A DNA stretch of 64,000 nt, taken from Isoetes taiwanensis (lineage: Eukaryota; Streptophyta; Lycopodiopsida; Isoetales; Isoetaceae). Below the pieces are notes generated by a model, which was not told the origin of the DNA, made no database searches, and saw only the letters and a program-made list of their open reading frames with translations. How positions within the stretch are numbered: position 1 is the first letter of the stretch; each line of letters starts with the position of its first letter. The stretch is from contig JAJEKV010000047.1 in assembly GCA_021234155.1 (NCBI GenBank), positions 566,544 to 630,543 of the forward strand, in the 5' to 3' direction. Made by a program: the position numbers and the translations under genes. This document shows, in pieces, positions 20,633 to 32,480 of the stretch.

Positions 20633-21190
20633 GGATTTGCCAAAACAATCTACTAGGCTGTTGCTTGTTGCATGATGAAGAGATAAGAAAAGACAGAATG
20701 TTTTTCAAGTTGAACTAGACTTCCAATGAACATTTGTAAGTACATGAACTACAAGCTGATTGTTACAAAGTAGAAAAGACCCATAAAAATACATACAGAT
20801 GCAACTGCTAATTACATCACTACAGATTCAAAGCATTCCTTGGTGATCATTAGTTTCTTCTTTAAGAAGGCCCCTAAATTTAGTGTTGGAGAGATGAATG
20901 AAGAATCTTATTTTATGTATTGTTTTGCAGTTTGAAGAAATCCAGTGAAAGGTAACAGCTTAGTAAAAGGGAAAAATGTAGAACCATTCACAATCTGCAA
21001 ATTACATGAAGATCTGCAAATTACATGAAGGCTATCAAAGAACTCCCTCAAGGCATGTATTTTATTAATTCAACACAAGAGCCAAGACTTGGTCACTTAT
21101 CTTGTGTGAGAAAATACAGCAACAATTATAATGATACAATTTCACTAAACAAAACCATGGTCAAGAATCATATAAAACGTTGTTCTGATG

Positions 21191-22453
21191 TCAACGATAT
21201 CTGTATTTCTTGAGAGTATCAATTGCTTTCTTCGAAACCTTATCCAGAAAGTTAGTTAATTTTTTGTCCATCCAACCTCCCTTTATTTTAGAATAAACTT
21301 TGCTCAACTCCTTCAACAAGACAGGTTTCCTTTCAACTTTGAATGCCGTATTTGTGCACTTAGCTGAAGACCATGTAAACTGTAATTTTTCTCGAACAGC
21401 TCTTTCAAACATCTGATTCAGAATAAGATTAGTTGCAGTGCTGCTCAATGTTGTCCAAATGGCAATCTTGAAGTGCTCCATGCACCACTCTAGAAGCTCC
21501 TTGGCTCTGGGGCGCAATACAATTATCTTTGTGTGATTAAGGTGCTTAAGTTCTGCACCATCCATGACACAACTTGGCAATGGCTCTGTATTTTCAAATA
21601 GCTTCATCAACACTCCATCTAGCTCAAAAATCAAAAGCTTTTTATGCGACTTTATCCTTTTGGTACATGGGGACTTGGAAGGACTGCCAAAAACTTCACC
21701 GCAAGCATTTTTCCTCGCTAAAAGAATTAAAGCCTTTTATTTTCTGGAAGAAAATGCTTTCAAATAAACAAACATAATCACTTCATACAAAAAAAATAAA
21801 GAATTACCAGGTGAAACAGATTCTTCAGATTGTGATCGATGAGATGTCTCTTTCTTTATCTTCACAACTGGACTACATGATGAAATTGGAAGACTGTCAT
21901 GGGTTTCAATGGCCTTATTATCCTCTGCTACACCATCAAACTTTGATGGAGACAAAGTAGCCTTGGTCAAGAAGCGGACTGCCCACATTCAGTTTCTTTC
22001 CAAAAGGTGATGAAGCGGTGTCACTCATATCTTTCCCATCTTGCAGTCTCTTTAACCCTACAAGCATTACAAAAATTGATAATATGTAATAACAAATATT
22101 TTCCCTCTCGCAGAAAAGCATGTATTACCCGCAAAATCATCGCCGCCTTTGGCTCATTCTCTTCATGAAAACTAATTCTTTGTTGTTACCTTCAACTTCT
22201 ACAAGAGTACCTATCTTTGATGAGTGGCCTTGAATAGCTAGATCATACATAAAAAAAAAAAAAAAAAAAACATTGTCATGAGTGGCCTTGAATATCTAGA
22301 TCATACATAAATTAAAAAACTAGCAATCAAAAAGACATGAATCTTGGAATCTAGGAACCAACAATCATTACTAGCAATCTAGGAATGACTTCACTTACCA
22401 TCATTGTTGTCAATTTGTTCGCCTTCTAAAACATCATTGATCACATGCACATC
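21191..22453 (-). pseudogene. HAD/FCP1-homology domain gene, four phase-matched exons, catalytic Asp lost
   Basis: Exons on the minus strand: 22453-22399, 22228-22190, 22057-21808 and 21717-21191, all with AG acceptors and GT donors. Their phases agree from one to the next (..NND|GHSSKIGTLVEVE|GLKRLQD..; SVSP|ARKNACG). The last exon carries an FCP1/HAD-like domain: LLIFELDGVL, IIVLRPRAKELLEWCMEHFK, IAIWTTLSS, then FTWSSAKCTNTAF and KPVLLKELSKVY. This is the layout of a plant HAD family that usually has DLNG or DLDG at motif I and F.WD...CT further on. Here motif I is ELDG and the second block is FTWSS, so phosphatase activity is doubtful. Exon 3 also has a one-base frame slip near 21950-21990. 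A 60-bp duplication around an A-tract lies at 22221-22312. Confidence 0.65.
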
Positions 22454-23377
22454 CTGTGAGTTGTTAAAGCTATGCTCAAACGCCTAGGCACAAGCTTATG
22501 CTCTTTGATAAATGATAAGGATGTCGGAGTCGAGCCAATGCCTTTTGAAGGCAAATTTTCGCTCCAATATCAAACCAAAGAATCATTAACAACATACTAT
22601 GAAGATGAAAAAAAAATGCATATAGAACAACCATTCGAATATGCTATCATATTAATCTTGGTCCCATGATGCTTCTTTAAACCAAGAAAAACAACCAATT
22701 GTCCGACATGCTATGTCCACAACCGCTATCGCGAACACATCATAGTGCCACTACACAAGAAAAACTATGTTAGATAATCCTACAAATTTAAAAATTATAG
22801 ATGGGAAGATGCTACCCGAAATGCGCTTAGGCAAAGATGTGACATGATATGCATGCTTGCACTCAACAATTATGACGGTAGAAGCATCTCACCGGTATTG
22901 AGTGATCTTTCACAAAATGGGCATGTTTCCTTCAAATTGATGCTTGAATATTCATTTCGCTAGCACCAAGAACAAGCGTTCTCGCAAAGAGGGACTTAAC
23001 CGAAATGGTGGGCACATAATTTGGCGAAAGCCGCCAAAAGCCTCGTGAAGGTGGCCTCAAGTTGTTCAACTGCTCCAGCCCAAGATCTCTACAAATTTTT
23101 CGGAGATTGACAAGTCTTTTGATGCTTGACTCAAAGCTAATCGCACCTCTTCAAGTTCCCCGATTTGAAGGTCAATGACCGCCTCAACATCTTCCTTTTT
23201 TGTCGACTTGATAGCCGTGGTTATCAAATCACGATACTTTTTATTTCCCGCTGGTCAAACGAACCTGCTTTAACTTCTAGATCTTTCATATTTTCTCTTA
23301 TGTCAAAGCACTTATCATCATGCTTGCAGCTCATTTTGTGACACCATGTTCGTGATTTGCAATCCATTCCTTCAAGA

Positions 23378-23467
23378 TCCTTGACATTTCTATAATGCAA
23401 GAAGATAATTAGATTAAAAACATAACTAATTTAATGAAACTCGATTGAATTAGATTACAAACATAAC
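23378..23467 (-). repeat. Inverted repeat arm: intron 3' end plus exon start (minus strand)
   Basis: Partner of 20542-20632, in opposite orientation, 2.75 kb apart. On the minus strand it forms the pyrimidine-rich end and TTATAG acceptor of the intron that carries the TTAGAC satellite, followed by exon sequence AAATGTCAAGGAT. Confidence 0.8.
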
Positions 23468-23469
23468 TT

Positions 23470-23878
23470 CAAGACAGACTTAGACTTAGACTTAGACTAA
23501 GACTTACACTTAGACGTAATTAGACTTAGACCCGACTTAGACTTAGACAGACTTAGACAGTGACTTAGATGTTAACTTAGACCGACTTAGACTTACACTA
23601 ACTTAGACTAAGACATACTTAGACAAAGCTTACACTTAGACTTAGATAGACTTAGACCTAACTTAGACTTAGACGCACTAGACTAGACCTGACTTAGACT
23701 TGGATGCACTTAGATGTAATTAGATCGACTTCGGACTAAGACAGACTTAGATGCAGCTAGACCGACTTAGACTTAGATGCACTTAGACAGAATTAGACTA
23801 ATTTAGACCCCAGATGCACTTAGAGTTAGACAAACTTAGACTTAGATTAAGACTTAATTAGACTTACACTTAAAATCC
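23470..23878 (-). repeat. Degenerate TTAGAC hexamer satellite
   Basis: About 400 bp of ACTTAGACTTAGAC-type sequence with variants such as GACGTAATTAGAC and GATGCACTTAGAC, which suggest higher-order units of 18-30 bp. It lies inside the intron of the minus-strand gene. The hexamer differs from plant telomere repeats (TTTAGGG). Confidence 0.85.
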
Positions 23879-24475
23879 ACTAAGAATTACTATGACAATG
23901 GAGCTAAGAGAATAAATGAATATAAAAACTAGAGTTGAATAATACCTGAATTTTTCATTTGCATAATTGGCATCATTTGTCACGCTGGAGCTACCAAGGT
24001 TTTGTGAAGTTAACTTATGAAGAACCAACGCCGGCAAATGGAGACAAACCCACCGAGGAGGAGTAACGTTTACCGTGCCACTTTCTAGCTCATCATCCAC
24101 ATTGTTTGCAAGTGCTCTACTTTTGAAGCTGATTTTGCATGCTCATAGAAGCTCATCCAGCCTATTTCACGCCCATTACAATGTAAATGTAAATGCCATT
24201 ACGAAAAGGCTTGGGGTACCCGCCTCCTAAAACCTTGGTTCGATCATGTATTTTGTTGTATAATGACAAGAATTCTTCCTTCTTGTTTTCCTTTAATAAT
24301 TTGAACCTCAGAATAAGCCTTTCCATTTACCTTCGGACCCCACATCTTCCGTGATGTCATTATCATCAACATGCCTTTCCGATCTATACAACTCTTTATA
24401 GGTAAAGCCTTTGTCACTCAAATCGAATCGCATGATTTGGAACCGCCTCCATGAGATCACAAGTCGATGACCTGT

Positions 24476-26880
24476 TAATGCAACTTTACATTAGATTTTC
24501 GACATCATAAAATACAATTGCAATATAAGGACAAAAGAAATACTATGGTCTAAGAGGTGCATCTATTGCCTATCTATAAAAGACCGTGATCTATTGCCTA
24601 TCACAACAAATTATCAAACCGACTGCCTCCCCGCCTCTAAATCAAGATCACAACCTTAAGGGTTCAGCTTACCATGATTAAAGCCTTACATCTATCACAT
24701 AAAATCTAAAGGAAGAAATAAAAATGTAGGAAGTTTTATAACGATGCCATTTTGTCGACATTACTTTCCCATTCTAAATTCCCCGCTCTTCTTAGTATTG
24801 CATCTTGCACAAAGAATGAAACTACCTGTAACATACATGATGGCAAAACAAAAAATTGAGATGAGTACATACTTTTCTTCAAGTATTTGTTTTGGTGGAG
24901 AGTTAGAGAGGCCGAAATGTTCAATATATAACATAACATTATAACATGAAATACAATGGCAATATAAGAAGGACAAATAACAAGAAATGTTAATTGGTCT
25001 AAAGGTTCTGTTGAGAAGCATGGAGATGTATGCAAACGTTGCAAGAGCAAGAAATCAAAATGGTAGAGTAGAGCTAACAAAAGGTCATATAAATTCAGAG
25101 CAAATATACCTGCAAATAAAGAAATTAATTCAGAGCTTTATACGATGCCATTTTGTCATGGCGAAAGAGAAACCTGAGAAGCGTGCATACCTTGCAGCAA
25201 AGTACAGTTATGAAGAGAGCTAGAAAGACCGAAATGAGGTAAACCGTGCAGTGGAGGAGAGCTAGAGAGTCCGAAACGAAAATTCCCTCCCATTCTCATT
25301 TCTTGCTATTTCCTCCCGAAACGAATCCCTCCTTTTCCCCTTAATTTTCGCAAAATTCAAAATACAACCTAACAAACCCACTACGTTTTTAACTATTTTT
25401 GTAGTTAGAAATTTGACTTTTTTGAGACACTATATTGTGCTTTGACCCTGCTCTATCAAAGTCCCTAGAAGTGAGGCAGCCTTCGTTTTCCTGATCATCA
25501 AGAGGGAAAGCCGGAGTTTGCACCTATCATATAGAGGGTACGTCATGTGCATGCAATAGGACGACAAAACCTCCCCCTTGTATACGCCTTAACGATTTGC
25601 CAAAAACTGCCATTTCAATGCCCTAAAAAATAGAGCCACCTAAGCAATTGACCCCATCAAGTGCTCAGGCATAGGGTTGGAATGCATATATGGGGGTATA
25701 CACTGTGAAATATGCCCCAATCCAAGGGTTATAAATGCATAATAAAGTTCATCAATGATTAAGCACAACCCATGTGAATCTATTCATGTAAAAGGCATGT
25801 TAACCTATCCTTTTTATAAATAATATGATTGTCATGGGTATGTCTGTCCCTTTAGTTTCATAAGAAAGCATATGTTATCCAAAATTTGCAAGAGACTAAA
25901 ATATCTAAAATCTTGTTCTGGTTGCATCCATAAAGTTCAATCCTATAGGCACTATAGCGTCGAAAATATGAAAATGATTCACAATCTTTCCCATTGTTTT
26001 CTCCATGCAGCCGATGGGCATAGCTCCCATGTTTTTATAGGTCCATATGCACTATTCATATTGTTGGCACCCAAATAAGTCTATTGCATCTACTCACAAC
26101 TTGTTGAAAACTATACTATTGCATCTTATTAACTTTCAACCAACATTAAAAGTCTAAAACATATGATTAATATCTTCTCTAGACATTGCATTCTTACGAC
26201 TTTAATTGTAAGATTCACTCAACTAGCCTAGTTGATCCAAAGTACTTATGACATGTAAGACATAAGACCTCCTTAAATTTACTCTACAACCATAGCACGA
26301 GCACACATGGCCTTGGTACCTTGTTTATTTTTAGCTCCATGATGTAAAATTACAAAATGTATGTTTACTTTTTACAAGTCTTTAATTGCAGTTGAACTAT
26401 GGCCTTGCTATAAATATGTCATTTCAATTATTATATAAATATTATTGTGAAATGCATTTCCACAATCAAATTTTTAATGCAGGTGATTTAACTCATACAA
26501 CTATAACAAACAATTGGTACTATCTTGTAATTATTTAGATTCTCCATTACATTAACATACTTGAAATATGATAAAGGGGTCCATTTCACAAGCACTTTTA
26601 GCCAAAAACCTCTAATTCTATGAGAGATATTTTTTCACCCAGTCAGCAGTCAAACTAGAATTATAAGCCTTAGCAAGTAATTTTTTTAGAAATTAACTCT
26701 TCCTCTGTAATATTTATGAAGTGATAAAATCAATGCAACAAAAAGAGAGCGAAAGGATGAGGTCTACATATCAGTTTTCAACTCTTGCATTATACAATGC
26801 AAGTAATTATTATACTACTTATTTTTGCAAGGAGAACAGTCAACAAAACAAGCTTCATTTAATTAAATTACTAGAAATCT
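24476..26880. other. No recognisable gene
   Basis: AT-rich sequence with short ORFs on both strands. A block near 25225-25340 has a purine- and pyrimidine-biased stretch (GAGAGCTAGAGAGTCCGAAA) that recurs in weaker form near 24900. No protein family or RNA gene is visible. Confidence 0.4.
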
Positions 26881-27851
26881 TCATTTACCTCCATCCCCCC
26901 CTGGACCGCCTGGACCTCCATCACCACCTGGACCTCCAGGACCTCCATTTCCACCTGTGGCCCGATCCTCCAAAAACCTCCATTACCTCCTCTTCCTCCT
27001 GCCCCTCCATTTCCACCTCTATGACCTATGCCACCAGTTCCACCTCTACCACCTCTACCACCTGGACCTCCTGAGCCTCCTATGCCTCCTGGGCCTCCTG
27101 GGGCACCTGGTCCTCCGGGGCCTCCTTGGTGTGGCGCTTTTGGTCCTGGATGTCGTCTAAGAATATGGCCTCGTGGCTCTTCATTTCCTACATTCCTTCC
27201 TCCCTTATTGGGACCTCCACTTCCTCTAGTATCCCCTTCCCCTCTTCCTCCATTGCTTACACCTCCATTTGCACTGCCACTACCTCTTGGTGGTGAGTTG
27301 GACGTTTCTCCTCTAATTGGTTGGTCAATCGATAGGGTTGGAGTAGGTGCCCCTTCTGGAGATAATGTAGGAGTAAATGAAGGTGTTTCCAAGGATGAAG
27401 GTGAGACCAAAGGGCTACTTGGTGTATATTCTGGTGATAATGTGTATGTTGGTGATGGGCTTATTTCATATGGAGATGGTACATTGTGTGGGGATAAAGA
27501 TGGAGTAGAAACATAATAATCATGTCTAGGGGGGGTTAGATAATGTCCATGAATAGTAATACGCTTTTTGGAAGAGCTTGAAGTCCTAGATGATATAGAA
27601 GGATCTTGATGATGTGGATGTGGTTGTCTAATTGTTTTGGTAATCTTTGGTGTTGATGGTGTCCTTGGTACTTGAAGTGCATCATGTACCTTGTGGGATC
27701 CTCTCTTCATATGCAATTTTGATCCTTCATGAGACAACTCAACTACTAAAGCATCAGAATGGCCTTCTTTGAGAGCATCAGAAAGGCGGCTTGAGGATGA
27801 CCTTGTGAACAATAGCAAAAAAACTACAAGGCAATAATAAGCAAACCCCAT
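26881..27851 (-). CDS. Secreted Pro/Ser/Thr-rich then Gly-rich cell-wall-like protein
   Basis: The ATG at 27851 starts MGFAYYCLVVFLLLFTRSSS, a clear signal peptide. The frame opens 15 codons earlier without an ATG in good context. The mature part begins with a charged segment (SDALKEGHSDALVVELSHEG), then has a Ser/Pro/Thr-rich region (residues ~95-190) with SPSPTYTLSP- and TPSFTPTLSP-type words as in extensins or arabinogalactan proteins, and last a collagen-like tract of GGPGGPGAPGGPGG type. Near 26955, at a run of five T, the Gly-Pro repeat moves to the next frame and then ends at a TGA at 26881; the unshifted frame runs a little longer to 26871 with an unlikely Val/Glu-rich end. So the last ~30 codons need a shift or reflect a sequencing error. 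It is probably a structural wall protein. Confidence 0.6.
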
Positions 27852-27901
27852 TACGTTTACAAAATAGAGCTCACTAGACAAATGAACAAGAAGCAAGTCC
27901 T

Positions 27902-27911
27902 TGCTTATATA
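27902..27911 (-). promoter_or_regulatory. TATA box of the Gly-rich protein gene
   Basis: On the minus strand GATATATAAGC lies about 55 bp upstream of the ATG at 27851, implying a short leader of about 20-30 bases. Confidence 0.5.
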
Positions 27912-28545
27912 TCCCTATAATATGTTAAAAAAACAGATCATAAATACTCATATTAAAGATATGACTTGTAATTTACTCACCTTCAAGAAACCACAATGCA
28001 TGTTAAGATAAACAATAGAATACAATGGGAAAAAAGTATTTAAATGGCAATAGTATCTCATGTTTTTTGTATGTGTGTAGAGTGGAAAAAGCCTACCAAT
28101 ATATAATATCAATGGAGAAACTAAACACGAGAATGATATGTTAAAGGACGATCTCTATAGTTGATGTTAAATAGAGAAGCTAATTTTTCATTACATGTTA
28201 TGTAAAGGGTTTTCTTTCTAGTTTGTAAAAATCTAATTGATCGGGCTTCATTAATCAACAATCAAACAATAATACAAAGTTTACAAAAGCTCAGTGACAA
28301 ATCCAAGTGACCTAGACACTACTAAGCATGAGGGGCATATTTAAATGAGCTTCTCAAGTGCTGTCACGTGCTTAATGTACCATACTTGTGATGTCTTCCA
28401 AGGTATTGTACCTTTTATGTACTTTACGTACGTTTGCCACGTGCTATTCTATTTTATATATACTATGTACAATACATTACAGATGGGAAAAATGTAAAGT
28501 TCTTTATTTAAAAGTTGCAATTTCGCACTTAAGGCTAGATGTTTT

Positions 28546-28700
28546 TAAGAATAGAATAGAATAGAATAGAATAGAATAGATTTTTAACGTCCACGGAGAC
28601 CAATAGGTCATAGGACCCATACAATGGACTAGTACAATCATTACTACTAGGATTAAAAAACCCCTGCCTCGAAAAGTTTTCAAGGGAAAAACCTTTGCAG
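28546..28700 (-). mobile_element. Short retroelement-like repeat with (TATTC)n tail, copy 1
   Basis: On the minus strand the sequence GGTCTCCGTGGACGTTAAAA is followed by five TATTC units. The same ending occurs at 35558-35620 (plus strand), and related forms at 29265, 44040 and 47270. Upstream of the ending, CCCTTGAAAACTTTTCGAGG resembles TTTTCCCTCGAAAACTC of the 44-kb copy. A simple-sequence tail at a conserved 3' end is typical of target-primed retroelements (LINE or SINE). It holds no ORF of its own. Confidence 0.55.
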
Positions 28701-28859
28701 TAATGATGATACTAGACAAGCGGAGATAATGACTACTGAGGTTTGGATGGTCAAATTAAGACCTACAACAAAAACCTTTATATAAATGGATTGAAATTAG
28801 TACTAATGCAAAAACATTTAAGCACAAAAGTTTACCTGCTCAATGTGTTTGGTCGAACA

Positions 28860-28975
28860 CTACAAAAGCTAAAAACATGGAGTTAGGTTTTTTTTTTTTT
28901 TCTTTTGGTCTTGAAATTGACATTAGGCATTAAGAGGCACAAACTTGACATGTAAAAAAAAAAAAGCCGGCCTGA
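28860..28975. repeat. Facing poly(T) and poly(A) tracts
   Basis: A run of about 14 T at 28888 and about 12 A at 28956 are ~60 bp apart and could pair as a hairpin. It may be a small retroelement scar; no identity is offered. Confidence 0.35.
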
Positions 28976-29126
28976 AATTTTAGAGGTCCAACATATACTA
29001 TACACTACTCAAAGTACTATATTTACAAATAGTAGTATATGCGTACACAAACAACACTGCTTAAAAGGACAACAATGCGGCCGCACTATTTATGGGCAAC
29101 CTTGCAATGTCGAGTTTGCGTAGCAT

Positions 29127-29297
29127 TATCTTATCTTATTCTTGGTAGCCTTTTAATATTTGGTTATTGTGTTTGGTGATGGGGCCTAGTCCCCAAGTTT
29201 TAGATGGGCTGTTGCCCTTGCATGTGCCGTCCCATAACCCGTTGGGTTCCCGTGGACGTAAAAAATTATCTTATCTTATCTTATCTTATCTTGTAGC
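29127..29297 (+). mobile_element. Short retroelement-like repeat with (ATCTT)n tail
   Basis: Body TTGTGTTTGGTGATGGGGCC ... GGGTTCCCGTGGACGTAAAA followed by ATTATCTTATCTTATC.... The sequence just before the body (ATTATCTTATCTTATTCTTG) equals the tail, which looks like a target-site duplication or a tail primed on the target. The GGGGCC and CCGTGGACGTAAAA words are shared with the (TATTC)n copies. Confidence 0.6.
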
Positions 29298-29399
29298 TGC
29301 ATATGCGCTAATTGCAGTCGTATGGAATTTTTGAAGGCTGCACTTTAGGACTATGTAACTGCAGAAGTAAAACAGATGCATCCGCATTTATAACTTCAA

Positions 29400-30612
29400 G
29401 ACACGTCGGCTTTTAAAGCCTGACAATGTCACAAAGTACTTTTCAGCTCCCCAAACAATGGGGAAGGGCCAAGAATCTGCCTCCCACGCCATGAACTCCC
29501 AGAGTTCCCCACGACCATTGGGATCAGTCTCTCAGAGCACTAATCAGGAAGTCGGGCTTCCTCTTAATTCCTTCCAAACGAATCGAATGGCCTTAGGCTC
29601 AAGACCAAGGAATTATATCCCAAGATAATTCTTGTGATGCAAGCTAACTCTTGCAATCAATAGCCATACTACAACCAAATACAAACAAAATTCTTGTAGT
29701 CCAAATACAAGAGAGACTCTTGAAAGTCAATTCTGGCAATTCAATACAAGTAGAATTCTCGCAATTAATTGCAAGTAAAAACTCTTGCAATAGTACCCGA
29801 TTCTTTCTCTACTATCCAACCACCATCCACAGTGCTTCAGAACCCGAAATCAGGCTTTATATGTCAAATTTGAGCTACAAGGCTTCAGACAATGATCAAC
29901 TAGACCTATAACAGAGGCAAAGGAGGATTTGAAGGCTTTCACTCATCCATAGGCCTTCCTCCAATTTGAATTCTCAGCTCCTTTTATAAGGTCGAATCTC
30001 TTGTTTGCATGTCTCTTCATGCAAATCCAACCTGCCCCAAGTGGATCTCATGCATGGGCATGCATAAGCAAATGGAGAAATCAATCAGTGGCACCAAGAC
30101 AGCCGAATTCTGAGAGGCTTAGAAAGTTCGAGCCTTATTTGGCTCCTTTTTCGATTGATTTACTCTAAACCAATCCCAAAGTGCCACTTGGTCAAACATT
30201 AATATTAATATTAATGTCACAAAACCTTGCCTAATGTTTATTTTATAAAGAATGAGTTGGCACCCTAAGCACAAGTTTGGCTAGCCCTGGTATGTCCATT
30301 ACGAGCTTACGGTCCTCTGCATAGCAATTGCCACCTGACATGCTATCGATGGTACTCATGCTCATGGAATTCTGTCAGGAGTCCATTAATATCGGCTGTA
30401 CCTAGAGTTCAAAAAATATTTGTATGTTGGTGTATACTGGATTTTCTATATATTAAAGTTAGAATATGCCAGAATTTACATATAAACTCTATTTCGGCTA
30501 CCAATTTTTTCTCTAGCATGCAAAAGAGTCAACCGAAAAATAAGAACTCCAGTCGGTAATCCTGGAGCTTAACCCCCACTTTTTCGATTCCTGACCATAT
30601 CCCCGGAAGCAC
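29400..30612 (-). mobile_element. Probable 3' LTR of a minus-strand gypsy element
   Basis: On the minus strand, after the chromodomain remnant, a purine tract (AGAGGATGGAGGAAC) is followed by TGTGTGCTTCCGGGG, a plausible LTR start at about 30612. The ~1.2 kb beyond is noncoding. The far end is not defined because no partner LTR is seen. Confidence 0.4.
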
Positions 30613-31205
30613 ACAGTTCCTCCATCCTCTAAGACCTTGTCCTCAAGTTAATTTAATTAGGTGAGGAAACTTTTGCACGATTTCATCTAACTCTCATGTG
30701 GCATCGTCGGGAGTTTGACCTCGCCACAAGACCAAATATTCTACAATATCTCTATTGCCAGCTACCGAACTATTTTATCCAAAGGATGTTCTGGCATTAC
30801 AGAGGAGTTTAAGACAAGCGGTATACTCTCAAGACTAACCATGTTATCCGTATCTAGTATAGCATGCTTCAATTGACTTACATGAAACACATGATAGAGC
30901 CCAAGGTCATGCTATAAGCTCAACTCATATGCTATTGGACCTATTCTTTTCAAAGATTTAAAGGGTCTGGCATAACGCGGATAAGCTTTGGCACCCCTCC
31001 TTTCACTAAAGGTCGCAAATAATTCATCCTTAGTGATGAAGGATAGACCACTCTTAGAAAGACATAATCAATTTCTTTATAGGAGACCTCTCTGAAGTAT
31101 TTATAATGGGTAGCTATGCCATTAGATAAGGAGTCTTTGTTTGTTAGGTTACTCAAATGGTCTGTATTATATTTTTTTAAGTGTAGTATAAACCTTTGAA
31201 TTATT
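30613..31205 (-). pseudogene. Gypsy integrase C-terminus and chromodomain-like end (minus strand)
   Basis: Minus-strand pieces in order: EIDYVFLRVVYPSSLRMNYL, RYARPFKSLKRIGPIAYELS, YHVFHVSQLKHA (the GPF/Y-type module), DNMVSLESIPLVLNSSVMPE, then EYLVLWRGQTPDDATWELDE and IVQKFPHL, a chromodomain-like or related C-terminal module. Two frame changes and several stops break it. It is 5'-truncated near 31205, where the copia element begins. Everything upstream of this part of pol is missing. Confidence 0.7.
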
Positions 31206-31621
31206 TTCAATGGTCTAAAAATAGAATTGTGAAGTTCATACCTAGCTATGGCACTGCTTGAAAACTCAGACGAATGACCGAATAGAAATCAAAACAAAAA
31301 AAGAAGCTCATCGACTATTACTGTATAAGGTTGTATTGATCTGTGAGATGTTTAAGTGCAGTGGCAGAAGATAAATCCAGCAATATAACCTTGGGCTATC
31401 GATGTAATGTTATGTTTAAAATGCTTATTGGATAGTGATTACTTCAATTTATATGAACAATGGTTTTTCTATGATTATACCCAATGGTCTATGGTTATTT
31501 TATTGTGCAGCTATGACTAGCAATGACATGATTTAAATGAGTTGCTTTACTTGTGCATTGCCCTAGAAAGTCAGTTCTCATAACAAAAATTTGAGTCTAT
31601 ATTAATAAAATTTCCTACAAG

Positions 31622-31632
31622 TGGTATCATAG
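31622..31632 (+). promoter_or_regulatory. Primer-binding site (initiator tRNA-Met type)
   Basis: TGGTATCATAG follows the presumed LTR end by two bases and is one change from the TGGTATCAGAG that pairs with plant initiator Met-tRNA, as usual for copia elements. The gag ATG follows at 31641. Confidence 0.8.
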
Positions 31633-31640
31633 TAGGTTTA

Positions 31641-32480
31641 ATGGCAAGCAGGCTTGGTGCATCATTGCTGAATGCAATTGATGTGTTTGAAGGAGAATCT
31701 GATTTTCAAGTGTGGAAAGAGAAGGCGAAGGAAGTATTAGAGATTGAAGGCTTGTGGAGTTATGTGGCAGATGAAGGAAAAGAGAGAAGAATTTCTGTAA
31801 ACGTTGCTCCAGCTAATAATTCAAGCAATTCTAGTTATAAGATGAGCAATCATTGCAACTGGAAGAAATGAAGAACCGAAGTAAGAGATGGAGACTATGC
31901 AAGTAAACTGATTGGGCAAGGAGCATCATTACAAGTAAGCTTAGCTCTTCTATTTTGTTAAAAATTAGAAAGCTAACTCCAAGGCAAATCTGGAAGTATA
32001 TGTTGAAGACATATGAAGCCAAAAGTTCTCCTCAATTAGATGTGTTGGACAGAGAGCTCAGGAATTTAAAATATCATGATAAAGACAATCTGACCAAATT
32101 TTTCCAGAAATTTGATCACATTGTGGTGGATTTGTGGTGTTCTTGTAACTATGGATTATCAAATTTTGTCTATATACATCCCTTTTTCTAACTGTGATAT
32201 CTTTCTACTTTTGTTAGAAACGTAGATAAAGGAAGAGATGAAGCAGAGCGTATGATTCACATGGGGATTGAATAGAAGAAAGTAATAGGAGATGAAGAAG
32301 AAGAAATTGAAGTCTTATTCGCAGGAAAGGGACGAGCTGAACGCTCAAACAAGGGAAGGATAGGCCCGTGTTATAGCTGTAATGGCTATGGCCATCTTAA
32401 GGCAAACTATTCCACGTAAGGAAAAGAGGTAAGATGTTATAATTGTGAAGGATTTGGTCACATGGCTAGTGCATGCTCGA
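31641..32480 (+). pseudogene. Copia gag with two zinc knuckles
   Basis: Starts MASRLGASLLNAIDVFEGES and has the copia gag pattern (FQVWKEKAKEVLEIEGLWSY; later TPRQIWKYMLKTYEAKS and NLKYHDKDNLTKFFQKF). At 32370-32470 two CCHC boxes follow: CYSCNGYGHLKANY, where the last Cys is Tyr, and CYNCEGFGHMASAC, which is intact. After them an Arg/Gly-rich stretch (RGGYFRRGNIRGGRGRSGRG) fits an RNA-binding tail. Shifts near 31860 and 32190 and a TAA between the knuckles inactivate it. Confidence 0.8.

Larger units (their letters stand above)
22990..24475 (-). pseudogene. Multi-exon gene remnant of unknown function upstream of the HAD-like exons
   Basis: On the minus strand, protein-like pieces follow each other in order: RFDLSDKGFTYKELYRSERH (about 24430), VLGGGYPKPFRNGIYIYIV (24230), ELESGTVNVTPPRWVCLHLP and NDANYANEKF up to a CAG|GTATT donor at about 23944. 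A 550-bp intron filled with a TTAGAC satellite follows. After the TTATAG acceptor near 23390 come NVKDLEGMDCKSRTWCHKMS, DVEAVIDLQIGELEEVRLAL and VEQLEATFTRLLAAFAKLCA, a helical region that may form a coiled coil. At least four frame slips are needed. It may be the 5' part of the same gene as the HAD-like exons at 21191-22453. Confidence 0.45.

Noticed and set aside
26957-27516. Long plus-strand ORFs opposite the Gly-rich gene
   Set aside because: They are Pro/Leu-rich antisense shadows of the Gly-rich repeat.
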